20,325 nucleotides of DNA, from NCBI GenBank assembly GCA_031732875.1, contig JAVMKL010000218.1, positions 1 through 20,325 of the forward strand, read 5' to 3'. A program made the translations under genes and the position numbers. Numbering within the stretch: position 1 is the first letter of the stretch; each line of letters starts with the position of its first letter. Positions 6,925-13,499 of this stretch are shown one piece after another. The notes under the pieces were generated by a model. That model worked only from the letters and a program-made list of their open reading frames with translations, was not told where the DNA came from and made no database searches. The DNA comes from JAVMKJ01 sp031732875. GTDB taxonomy: Bacteria; Pseudomonadota; Gammaproteobacteria; Competibacterales; Competibacteraceae.

Positions 6925-8742
6925 ATGGCCGAGCAAAAAAATCCCGAACTCAAGCTGCCGGAAGTGAAGATGCCCGATCCGGCGCAAATGACCCAACTTT
7001 TCAGCCACATCGCTGAAAAGAGCCAGATCATTGTCAAGGAATTTCTGAACCGTCAGAAGAGCGATGGCGCTTTTGACTTCCAGGATCAGATGGGCTTGGG
7101 CAAATCCTTCCTGGATCTGACCCAGAAGATCCTGGCCGATCCGGCCAAGCTGGCACAGGCCCAGATGGCCCTGTGGCAGAATTATCTGGATCTGTGGCAG
7201 AAAGCCCTGCCGGCGATGTTCGGCGGCCAGCCGATGGAAGCGGTGGTGCGCGAGCCCAAGAGCGACAAGCGCTTCAAGCACGACGACTGGCAGGACAACG
7301 CCCTGTTCTCGTACATCAAGCAGTCCTACCTCCTGACCGCCGGATGGATTCAGGACATGGTCGCCAACGTCGAGGGTTACGACGACAAGACCAAGAAGAA
7401 GCTCCAGTTCTATACCCGCCAGTTCGTGGACGCGATGTCGCCCAGCAACTTCGTGATGACTAATCCTGAAGTATTGCGGACCACCATCGAATCCGGCGGC
7501 GAGAACCTGATCAACGGTCTGAAGAACATGCTCGACGATCTCGAGCGCGGCAAGGGCAAGCTCAACATCCGGATGACCGACCTCAACGCCTTCGAGTTGG
7601 GCAAAAACGTCGCCACCACGCCCGGTAAGGTCGTCTATCAGAACGAGATGATGCAACTCCTCCAGTACGATCCCAGTACGCCGGAGGTGTTCAAGAAGCC
7701 ACTGCTGATCTTCCCGCCGTGGATCAACAAGTTCTACATCATGGACCTGCGGCCCAAGAATTCCCTGATCAAGTGGGCGGTGGATCAGGGCTTCACCGTA
7801 TTCCTGATGTCCTGGATCAACCCGGATGAGAAGATGGCCGAGAAGGCCTTCGACGACTACCTGAAGGATGGCCCGCTAGCGGCGCTGGACGCCATCGAGC
7901 AGGCTACCGGCGAGCGCGAGGTCAACGCGCTGGGCTACTGTCTGGGCGGTACCCTGCTGGGCATCACCAACGCCTATCTGGCGGCCAAGGGCACGCCGCG
8001 CATCACCTCCGGCACCCACCTGACCACCATGCTGGATTTCTCGCAGCCGGGCGAGTTGGAAGTGTTCATCGAGGAAGAACAGATCGCCTCCCTGGAAAAG
8101 CGCATGGCAGCCAAGGGCTATCTCGACGGAAGCGAGATGGCGACCACCTTCAGCATGCTGCGCGCCAACGACCTGATGTGGTCGTTCTTCATCAATAACT
8201 ACCTGCTGGGCAAGGATCCTTTCCCCTTCGATCTGCTGTACTGGAACTCGGATTCCACCCGGATGCCGGCCAAGATGCACAGCTTCTACCTGCGCAACTT
8301 CTACCAGCACAACCGGCTGAAGGAACCGGGCGGCATTTCCCTGCTGGGCACGCCGATCGACCTGACTCAGGTCAAGGTGCCGACCTACTTCCTGTCGGCG
8401 ATCGAGGATCACATTTCGCCGTGGAAGTCCAACTACGCCGGCAGCCTGATGTTCAACGGTCCGGTGCGGTTCGTGCTGAGCGGATCCGGCCACATCGCCG
8501 GCCCGATCAATCCGCCTTCCGCCAACAAGTATTTCTACTGGACCAATCCCAAGCATGTGACCGACCCGGACGAATGGCTGAAGGATGCCAAGCAGGCCGA
8601 AGGTTCCTGGTGGCCGGATTGGTACAAGTGGCTGAGCAAGAACTCGGGCGAGAAGATGCCGGCCCGCGTGCCGGGAACCGGCAAGCTGCCGGTGATCGAG
8701 GATGCGCCGGGCGCCTACGTCAAGATGCGGCTGGTCAAGTGA
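6925..8742 (+). CDS. phaC: class I polyhydroxyalkanoate synthase PhaC
   Basis: PhaC polymerises (R)-3-hydroxyacyl-CoA into PHA at the granule surface, releasing CoA. The 605-aa length is that of class I enzymes acting without PhaE or PhaR subunits. An N-terminal PhaC_N domain (about residues 100-270) is followed by an alpha/beta-hydrolase core. The lipase-like box GYCLGG supplies the nucleophile C339; the catalytic aspartate is D495 in IEDHISPW and the histidine is H523 in GSGHIAGPINPP, all with the spacing of the Cupriavidus necator synthase. GAGGAA lies 6 nt before ATG 6925. Upstream, TAGAAT (6877-6882) could be a -10 box but no good -35 is seen; expression may depend partly on read-through from the phasin promoter. 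The phaA and phaB genes for the monomer are not in the window. Confidence 0.97.
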   Translation: MAEQKNPELKLPEVKMPDPAQMTQLFSHIAEKSQIIVKEFLNRQKSDGAFDFQDQMGLGKSFLDLTQKILADPAKLAQAQMALWQNYLDLWQKALPAMFGGQPMEAVVREPKSDKRFKHDDWQDNALFSYIKQSYLLTAGWIQDMVANVEGYDDKTKKKLQFYTRQFVDAMSPSNFVMTNPEVLRTTIESGGENLINGLKNMLDDLERGKGKLNIRMTDLNAFELGKNVATTPGKVVYQNEMMQLLQYDPSTPEVFKKPLLIFPPWINKFYIMDLRPKNSLIKWAVDQGFTVFLMSWINPDEKMAEKAFDDYLKDGPLAALDAIEQATGEREVNALGYCLGGTLLGITNAYLAAKGTPRITSGTHLTTMLDFSQPGELEVFIEEEQIASLEKRMAAKGYLDGSEMATTFSMLRANDLMWSFFINNYLLGKDPFPFDLLYWNSDSTRMPAKMHSFYLRNFYQHNRLKEPGGISLLGTPIDLTQVKVPTYFLSAIEDHISPWKSNYAGSLMFNGPVRFVLSGSGHIAGPINPPSANKYFYWTNPKHVTDPDEWLKDAKQAEGSWWPDWYKWLSKNSGEKMPARVPGTGKLPVIEDAPGAYVKMRLVK

Positions 8743-8745
8743 TGG

Positions 8746-8773
8746 GGATGCAGGATGCGGGATGCGGGATGAA
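8746..8773 (+). repeat. short tandem repeat, four 7-bp units (GGATGCG-type)
   Basis: Four head-to-tail units follow the phaC stop codon: GGATGCA, GGATGCG, GGATGCG, GGATGAA. Two further exact units (GGATGCG twice) occur at 8943-8956 inside the convergent nuclease gene. The array is non-coding here and its function is unknown. Confidence 0.8.
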
Positions 8774-8812
8774 GCCGGTCGGTTGATATTGCCGTCCGGG
8801 GGTTAGGGACCG

Positions 8813-8846
8813 AAAACGGTCGTCGTGAAAGCGGCGGCCGTTTTTT
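8813..8846. terminator. bidirectional intrinsic terminator between convergent genes
   Basis: A 10-bp stem (8816-8825 with 8832-8841, two G-U pairs) closes a 6-nt loop. It is followed by six T on the plus strand (8841-8846) and preceded by four A (8813-8816), which give a T tract on the minus strand. It terminates phaC from the left and the nuclease gene from the right; the minus-strand gene's stop codon overlaps the T tract. Confidence 0.88.
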
Positions 8847-9802
8847 CATGGGTTCGGCGACTCCGCCAGCGCCGGCAGCGTCGCCACCACCGGATCGTGG
8901 TCGCTGGCCGGGTCCGGCCCGCCGGGAGCGGCGTCGCTGTTCGGATGCGGGATGCGGGCGGTCGCCCCACGCCGCAACGCCGGGCTGACCAGGATGTGAT
9001 CCAGCGCCTGCGGTTGGCCGCCATGCCGGCGGGTGTAGCACTCCCCGCGCGGTAGATCGTCCAGCAGATTGTGGAACAGATCGCCCTTGAGCAGCCTCAG
9101 GGTTTTGGAGCCGGGCACATCGTTCAGATCGCCCAGCAGCACGATGGCGGTCTGGGGATCGATGGCCAGCAGGTCGGCGGCGAAGCAATGGACGATCTCG
9201 GCCTGAGCGTGGCGCTGCTTCTTGGTGTAATCCTCTTCGCGGCGGGTCATCGAGCGCATCGACTTAAAGTGGCAAACGATCACGAACAGCCGCTGGTTGC
9301 CCACCTCGAATTCAGCCGCCAGCACCTTGCGGCTGGGCGCCCAGTGGTGGCGGTCATCGCCCGTGAAGGCCGGATGCGCGGGCGCGATGCGGCCGGGATT
9401 GAGCGTCAGGCTAGGCTTACCGCCGTTGAGACGGATAGCGGTGCCGTCCTCCGGCCCGGCATTGCCGCGGTCGGGAAAATGTACCCGGGCCGGATCGAAC
9501 AGCAGCCCGACCCGAATGTTGGCACCAGCCATGCCGCCGTCCCGATGGGCCAGCGGGGGAATTTCCCGGAACGCGTACTGGGGACCCCCCGCTTTGAGGA
9601 TAGCCATGTTCAGGACCTGGTACGTCGCATCGCCTGGAATTTGCCCGCCCTCCAGCACCGGGCTTTCCGCCATGATTTCCTGCACGGCCAGGATATCCGG
9701 TCCTTCAAGTTCCCCGGCGATGATCGCGCCCAGTCGTGCCAGCCGATCCGGCGGCGCATCCGCGCCCAGATTACACAGGTTGAAGGTGGCGATGGTCGGC
9801 AT
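8846..9802 (-). CDS. endonuclease/exonuclease/phosphatase family protein
   Basis: This belongs to the Mg2+-dependent EEP superfamily (DNase I, exonuclease III, inositol phosphatases, sphingomyelinases). In the 318-aa product the signature residues appear in order: N8 and N11 in FNLCNLG, the metal-binding E42 in VQEI, H178 in CHFKS, D225 and N227 in GDLND, D268-H269 in LDHILVS, and D301-H302 in ASDHDPV. All catalytic positions are therefore intact. There is no signal peptide, so it is probably cytoplasmic. ATG at 9802 was chosen over one 24 bp upstream because AAGGGAG lies at the right distance before it and the protein then begins right at the first beta strand. The substrate cannot be read from sequence; it is a single-gene unit converging on phaC and ends in a shared terminator. 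Confidence 0.87.
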   Translation of the reverse strand: MPTIATFNLCNLGADAPPDRLARLGAIIAGELEGPDILAVQEIMAESPVLEGGQIPGDATYQVLNMAILKAGGPQYAFREIPPLAHRDGGMAGANIRVGLLFDPARVHFPDRGNAGPEDGTAIRLNGGKPSLTLNPGRIAPAHPAFTGDDRHHWAPSRKVLAAEFEVGNQRLFVIVCHFKSMRSMTRREEDYTKKQRHAQAEIVHCFAADLLAIDPQTAIVLLGDLNDVPGSKTLRLLKGDLFHNLLDDLPRGECYTRRHGGQPQALDHILVSPALRRGATARIPHPNSDAAPGGPDPASDHDPVVATLPALAESPNP

Positions 9803-9861
9803 GACAGCTCCCTTGGGCTTTTTCACCTAAGGTTAGCGTGAAATCCAGGAAAGCGGTTAAT

Positions 9862-9899
9862 GAGGCGTCGGGAGGTGAGTGGCGGCCTTCCGACACCTC
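9862..9899. terminator. strong hairpin after phoQ, possible terminator
   Basis: GAGGCGTCGGGAGG (9862-9875) pairs with CCTTCCGACACCTC (9886-9899) with one mismatch and one wobble, around a 10-nt loop. It sits 15 bp past the phoQ stop on the minus strand. No T tract follows in either direction, so it may be a transcript-stabilising 3' hairpin or a weak terminator rather than a classical one. Confidence 0.5.
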
Positions 9900-9914
9900 G
9901 ATGCCTCGGTGCTT

Positions 9915-11288
9915 TCACCCGCCGTTGGCCTGAAATCGCAGCCGCGCCCGGACCAGCGCCCCACCCAGCGTGCCTCGACCGATGTCGAGCCGGCCGTAGT
10001 AGACTTCCTCGACCAGATCCCGCACCACTGCCAGTCCGATGCCATGACCGGCGACCATGGGATCGGCCCGCTGGCCGCGATCGAGCAGCAGTGGCGCCTG
10101 TTCGGCCGGGATGCCCGGACCGTCATCCTCGACCTCCACCACCAGTTCCGTGCGGCCGCCTTGGCTGGCGGGGCGAGCGCGCACCACCACTCGTCGGCGG
10201 CACCACTTGCAGGCGTTGTCGGCCAGGTTGCCGAGGATTTCAAGCAGATCGCCCTCGTCACCATAGAACACGGTCGTCGTCGCGACCTCGCAACTCAGTT
10301 GCGGCACCCGACTGGCGTAGACCTTGGCCAGGGAATCCAGAATCTTGCGGGCGACGGGCGCCACCGGCAGAGGAGCGTTCAAGGCGATGCGCCCGGAGGC
10401 GGCGGCCCGCTGCAACTGATAATCCACGGTACGGTTCATCCGTTCTACTTGTTCCGCCAGCGTTTGGCGCAATTCCTCGGGCGGAGCGCCGTTTTCCAGC
10501 GCGCCGCGCAGCACCGCCAGCGGGGTTTTCAGGCTGTGGGCCAGATCGCCCAGTGCGTTCCGGTAACGCTCCAAATGGGCGCGACTATGCCCGAGCAGGG
10601 CATTCAGGTTGGCGGTCATCGGCTGCAACTCTTCGGGGTAACCACCGCTGAGCTGCGTGCGTTGCCCCGCTTCGATTTCGGTGACTTCGGCCGCGACCCG
10701 CCGCAACGGTTTTAGGCTCCAGCCCAAGATCAAACCCTGCACCGCCAGCAGCACGCCGGTTGCCGCCAGCAGCCAGCCCCACAGCCCGCGGCGGAAGCTC
10801 CAGAGCTGATCGCGGAAATCCCACTGGGTCTCCGCCACCCGGAAGGTATAAATCCGGTACTGATTGGACTCGATTTCCCAACTGACCGTGAACGCCAGCA
10901 TGAACAGCGGTGTGCCGTCGGAGGATTCCAGCGGCGCGAATTGGGTCTCGCCGGGATTGCGGACCGCCGGGAAGAACGGCAGGGCCAGACCCAGCAGCGA
11001 CGGGGAATGCCATGCCAGGTTGCCTTGACTGTCCATCACGTCGGCGTACAGGCCGGATTCGGGAGTGGAAAACCGCGCCTCGGGCAGGGCCTGCGGCAGG
11101 GCTAGGCGGTTGAAGGCATCCAGGTCGGCCGCGCCCAGCAGCATATAGACCTGGGCCTGCAGGCGATCCTGGACGGCGGACAGGGCGCTGTCACGGAACG
11201 CGCGGTCCAGCGTCAGCCCGGTCAGGCCGAGAAAGGCGACCAGCACCACGCTGGCGGCGATCAGCAGGCGGCCTCTGAGGGAACGCAT
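9915..11288 (-). CDS. phoQ: sensor histidine kinase, PhoQ-like
   Basis: This is a membrane sensor kinase that phosphorylates the PhoP-like partner encoded 6 bp upstream. Transmembrane segment 1 (about residues 7-26) and segment 2 (about 169-190) enclose a periplasmic sensor of about 140 residues. A HAMP-like linker begins at SLKPLRRVAAEVTEIEAG. The phosphoacceptor H251 is in GDLAHSLKTPLAVLRG; the N box is NLADNACKWC (354-363), the G1 box DDGPGIP (388-394) and the G2 box GHGIGLA (414-420). HSLKTPLAVL plus DNACKxC is the wording of PhoQ-type kinases. The periplasmic domain ends in WEIESNQYRIYTFRV and lacks an obvious acidic cluster like that of enteric PhoQ, so the signal may not be Mg2+. The start codon follows the phoP stop closely and has no clear Shine-Dalgarno, suggesting translational coupling. 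Confidence 0.88.
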   Translation of the reverse strand: MRSLRGRLLIAASVVLVAFLGLTGLTLDRAFRDSALSAVQDRLQAQVYMLLGAADLDAFNRLALPQALPEARFSTPESGLYADVMDSQGNLAWHSPSLLGLALPFFPAVRNPGETQFAPLESSDGTPLFMLAFTVSWEIESNQYRIYTFRVAETQWDFRDQLWSFRRGLWGWLLAATGVLLAVQGLILGWSLKPLRRVAAEVTEIEAGQRTQLSGGYPEELQPMTANLNALLGHSRAHLERYRNALGDLAHSLKTPLAVLRGALENGAPPEELRQTLAEQVERMNRTVDYQLQRAAASGRIALNAPLPVAPVARKILDSLAKVYASRVPQLSCEVATTTVFYGDEGDLLEILGNLADNACKWCRRRVVVRARPASQGGRTELVVEVEDDGPGIPAEQAPLLLDRGQRADPMVAGHGIGLAVVRDLVEEVYYGRLDIGRGTLGGALVRARLRFQANGG

Positions 11289-11294
11289 CGGCGC

Positions 11295-11978
11295 TCAGGT
11301 CGCGGATCGTTCCAGGCGGAGCCGATAACCCCGTCCCCGCAGGGTTTCGATGGGGTTGAGGGTACGGTCCGGGTCGAGCTTGCGGCGCAGTCGGCCAACC
11401 AGCACTTCCAGTACGTTGCTGTCGCGATCCTCGTCTTCTTGATAGAGATGCTCGGTCAGTTCGGTCTTGGAGATCACCGTGCCGGCATGCAGCATCAAGT
11501 ACTCCAACAGCTTGTATTCGTAGGCGGTCAGATCCACCGGCTGGCCGGTGAGAGCGACCTGCTGGGCCCCGGTGTCCAAGGCGATGGGGCCGCAGCACAA
11601 TACCGATCGGGACCAGCCGCCCATGCGGCGGATCAGCGCTCGCAGCCGCGCCAGCAGCTCTTCCATGTGGAACGGCTTGACCAGATAATCATCGGCGCCC
11701 GCTTCCAGTCCCTCGACCTTGTCTTGCCAGCGGCCGCGGGCGGTCAGGATCAGAACCGGAAATTTGCGGCCGGCCGTCCGCCAGCGGCGAATGACCTCGA
11801 TGCCCGACAGGTCCGGAAGGCCGAGGTCGACCACCGCCGCGTCCAGCGGGTATTCCTGGCCGATATACAGGCCAGTGCGGCCGTCGGCGGCGGTATCCAC
11901 GGCGTAACCCTGTTCGCGCAGTTGGGCGGTCACGCGTTCCAATAAGGGGGGCTCGTCCTCGATGATCAGAATGCGCAT
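11295..11978 (-). CDS. phoP: OmpR-family response regulator, PhoP-like
   Basis: The 227-aa product is a two-domain regulator. The receiver domain (residues 1-120) has the acidic pocket IIEDEP, the phosphoacceptor D51 in VVDLGLPD, the conserved T in LILTARG and K in DYLVKPF. A winged-helix DNA-binding domain follows (about 128-225) with LTAYEYKLLEYL, the recognition helix region SNVLEVLVGRLRRKL and ETLRGRGYRL. The stretch ARGRWQDKVEGLEAGADDY closely follows PhoP of Pseudomonas and enteric bacteria. ATG 11978 puts the start at MRILIIEDE, where the family begins; a TTG at 12008 that overlaps the preceding gene's stop (TTGA) would add ten residues and cannot be excluded. It lies between the PepSY-like gene and the kinase, and probably binds the repeats at 12402-12485. 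Confidence 0.9.
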   Translation of the reverse strand: MRILIIEDEPPLLERVTAQLREQGYAVDTAADGRTGLYIGQEYPLDAAVVDLGLPDLSGIEVIRRWRTAGRKFPVLILTARGRWQDKVEGLEAGADDYLVKPFHMEELLARLRALIRRMGGWSRSVLCCGPIALDTGAQQVALTGQPVDLTAYEYKLLEYLMLHAGTVISKTELTEHLYQEDEDRDSNVLEVLVGRLRRKLDPDRTLNPIETLRGRGYRLRLERSAT

Positions 11979-12004
11979 GTCGAGTGTCCGATCGGAAGTG
12001 TGGA

Positions 12005-12346
12005 TCAATCCCGCATTCTGCCGCTGGCGGGGTCGAAATGCAGGCTGCGCACGCGGCCATCCGGTTGCAGGATGCGGACCCGGTAGCCGGGTTGGCCGTC
12101 GCGATCGGCGCCCTGCACGCCCAACACCCGGCCGCCGGTGGCTTCGCGCGCGGCGTTGGCGGCGCGGTCGGGATCGGCGAACTGACGGGGTGGGGGGCGG
12201 TCTTGCTGGCCTCGGGGAGGCGGAGCAAAATCGCCACCCTGCCGGTATGGTCGGTACCAGGGTTGAGCCTGCGCGCCGGCGGCGGCCAGCAAACCCGCCA
12301 GCGCCACTGGCGCCAGGCGCCGCAATCGCCGTAACCTGTCGGACAT
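12005..12346 (-). CDS. secreted PepSY-like small protein, first gene of the phoPQ operon
   Basis: A 113-aa protein with a twin-basic, hydrophobic signal peptide (RRLRRLAPVALAGLLAAAGAQA, cleavage after AQA). A proline- and arginine-rich linker (PRGQQDRPPPRQ) follows, then one compact domain of about 55 residues reading AAREATGGRVLGV, GYRVRILQPDGRVRSLHFD and ASGRM. That pattern (helix, then VLGV strand, then a hairpin ending in D-x-x-x-G-x) is the PepSY fold, known for inhibiting proteases and found next to two-component systems. AGGAAG stands about 9 nt before the ATG. The gene is promoter-proximal in the operon and its stop touches the alternative phoP start, so it is likely periplasmic and co-regulated with the sensor, possibly modulating it. 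Assignment to PepSY rests on pattern, not on a search. Confidence 0.75.
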   Translation of the reverse strand: MSDRLRRLRRLAPVALAGLLAAAGAQAQPWYRPYRQGGDFAPPPRGQQDRPPPRQFADPDRAANAAREATGGRVLGVQGADRDGQPGYRVRILQPDGRVRSLHFDPASGRMRD

Positions 12347-12383
12347 GGTCGGGAACTTCCTGATGGAACTTGAATTAGCTTAA

Positions 12384-12418
12384 ACCTTATCAGGTTAAGA
12401 ATGAATCAGGACTGAATC
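12384..12418 (-). promoter_or_regulatory. candidate PhoP-box promoter driving the PepSY-phoP-phoQ operon
   Basis: On the minus strand GATTCA-GTCCT-GATTCA (12418 down to 12402) is a perfect 6-bp direct repeat with 11-bp pitch. Exactly 12 bp downstream lies TAAGGT (12389-12384), a possible -10 box about 30 nt before the likely transcript start to ATG. Direct repeats with 11-bp pitch, 12 bp from the -10 and in place of a -35, is the arrangement known for PhoP-activated promoters, though the hexamer differs from the enteric GTTTA type. Confidence 0.55.
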
Positions 12419-12467
12419 GCGGGGTGTTTCGTCGCGTTTGGAAACCGGTGGATATTCAATATTTCCA

Positions 12468-12502
12468 TATTCAGTATGGATTCAGCCTGCCATTCTTAGG
12501 CT
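12468..12502 (+). promoter_or_regulatory. mirrored candidate PhoP-box promoter driving the divergent secreted-protein gene
   Basis: On the plus strand TATTCA (12468-12473) and GATTCA (12479-12484) repeat with 11-bp pitch, and 12 bp further TAGGCT (12497-12502) is a possible -10 box. Hexamer, pitch and spacing copy those of the minus-strand promoter in the same intergenic region. This implies that one regulator activates both units. The leader would be about 60 nt long. Confidence 0.55.
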
Positions 12503-12507
12503 GAATC
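12479..12507. repeat. perfect 10-bp inverted repeat in the divergent intergenic region
   Basis: GATTCAGCCT (12479-12488) and AGGCTGAATC (12498-12507) are exact inverted copies around 9 nt. The left arm includes the promoter-proximal half of the direct repeat and the right arm covers the candidate -10 box. It may be a second, dyad-type operator; CTGAATC occurs a third time at 12412-12418. Confidence 0.75.
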
Positions 12508-12568
12508 TCGACACGAGAGTCGCGGGGATGGGGAGCCGCGGAACAAACGAGCAACCGGGAGAGGTTCG

Positions 12569-13405
12569 ATGAACACCAGATGGCAAGCTTGGTTGATGGT
12601 TGTGCTGATACTACTGGGTCCGACCGCGGTCTGGGCCCAGCGGTTCGACACCAGCGATGTGGAGGTGGACGTGGTCGACGACCGGGGCCGGTCGTTCCCG
12701 CAATACCCGCTGCGGGGCGAGGGCGGACCGGCGGTCTTCAAGGCCTATCTGGAGGCCACGCGCGGCCGGAATTATTCGATCCAGATCCGCAATCGGACCA
12801 ACCGGCGGATCGGGGTGGTCATCGCGGTGGACGGCCGCAACGTCATTAGCGGTGATCGTTCCAATCTCGGCCCGGACGAGCGGATGTACGTGCTCGGTCC
12901 GTACCAGCAGGAGACCTACGAGGGCTGGCGAACCGGCAAGAACCGGGTCAACCGCTTCTATTTTACCGACGAGGGCGATTCCTACGCCGGTGCCTGGGGC
13001 GACTACTCGGCAATGGGGGTCATCGCGGTGGTGGCGTTCCGGGAGAACCTGCCGGTTCAGCCGTGGGGTCAGGAGGGGCCCGGTTATAGCGACCAGCGCG
13101 GGCTACGGCATGCGCCGCCCGCTGAGGCCGCTCCTCTGGGCGCGGCACCGGGCACGAAAGCGGAGCCCGGTACCGGCTATGGCGAGCGTGAATGGTCGCC
13201 GTCGCGGCGAGTGGAGTTCGATCCGGAACGGCACCCGTTCGCCCGGTTCTTCCTGAAGTACGCCTGGCGCGACACGCTGTGCCGCCAGGGCGTGATCGAC
13301 TGCGGCGGCCGGCCCCGGCCGCCGCGCCCCAATCGGCTCTGGGACGAGGATGATCGCTACGCCCCGCCACCGCCCCAAGACCACTACAATGAAACGTGGC
13401 GATAG
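12569..13405 (+). CDS. secreted protein of unknown function
   Basis: A 278-aa protein with a clear signal peptide (about residues 1-23, cleavage after VWA in AVWAQRF). The mature part has a conserved-looking domain (about residues 55-165): an opening NYSIQIRNRTNRRIGVVIAV strand, DGRNVISGDRSNLGPDERMYVL, then GWRTGKNRVNRFYFTDEG, DSYAGAWGDYSAMGVIAVVAF. The rest is low-complexity and rich in Pro, Gly and Arg, with two cysteines (LCRQGVIDCGG) that may form a disulfide and a C-terminal proline tract. I have a faint recollection of similar uncharacterised secreted proteins with the AGAWGD-SAMGVIAV stretch, but I cannot name a family. GGGAGAGG before ATG 12569 fixes the start. It is divergent from the PepSY-phoP-phoQ operon, shares a mirrored promoter with it and ends in a strong terminator, so it is a likely direct target of that system. 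Confidence 0.85.
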   Translation: MNTRWQAWLMVVLILLGPTAVWAQRFDTSDVEVDVVDDRGRSFPQYPLRGEGGPAVFKAYLEATRGRNYSIQIRNRTNRRIGVVIAVDGRNVISGDRSNLGPDERMYVLGPYQQETYEGWRTGKNRVNRFYFTDEGDSYAGAWGDYSAMGVIAVVAFRENLPVQPWGQEGPGYSDQRGLRHAPPAEAAPLGAAPGTKAEPGTGYGEREWSPSRRVEFDPERHPFARFFLKYAWRDTLCRQGVIDCGGRPRPPRPNRLWDEDDRYAPPPPQDHYNETWR

Positions 13406-13444
13406 AATTCCGGCGGCTTGCCGGCGATGACACGGGTCGGAACG

Positions 13445-13479
13445 TCGCCCCCCTTGAAACCAAGGGGGGCGATTTTTTT
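13445..13479 (+). terminator. strong intrinsic terminator
   Basis: A perfect 12-bp stem, TCGCCCCCCTTG (13445-13456) with CAAGGGGGGCGA (13461-13472), closes an AAAC loop and is followed by seven T. It lies 39 bp after the secreted-protein gene and separates it from the GTPase gene. Confidence 0.95.
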
Positions 13480-13499
13480 GCAACCGCATCTGGGATGCA

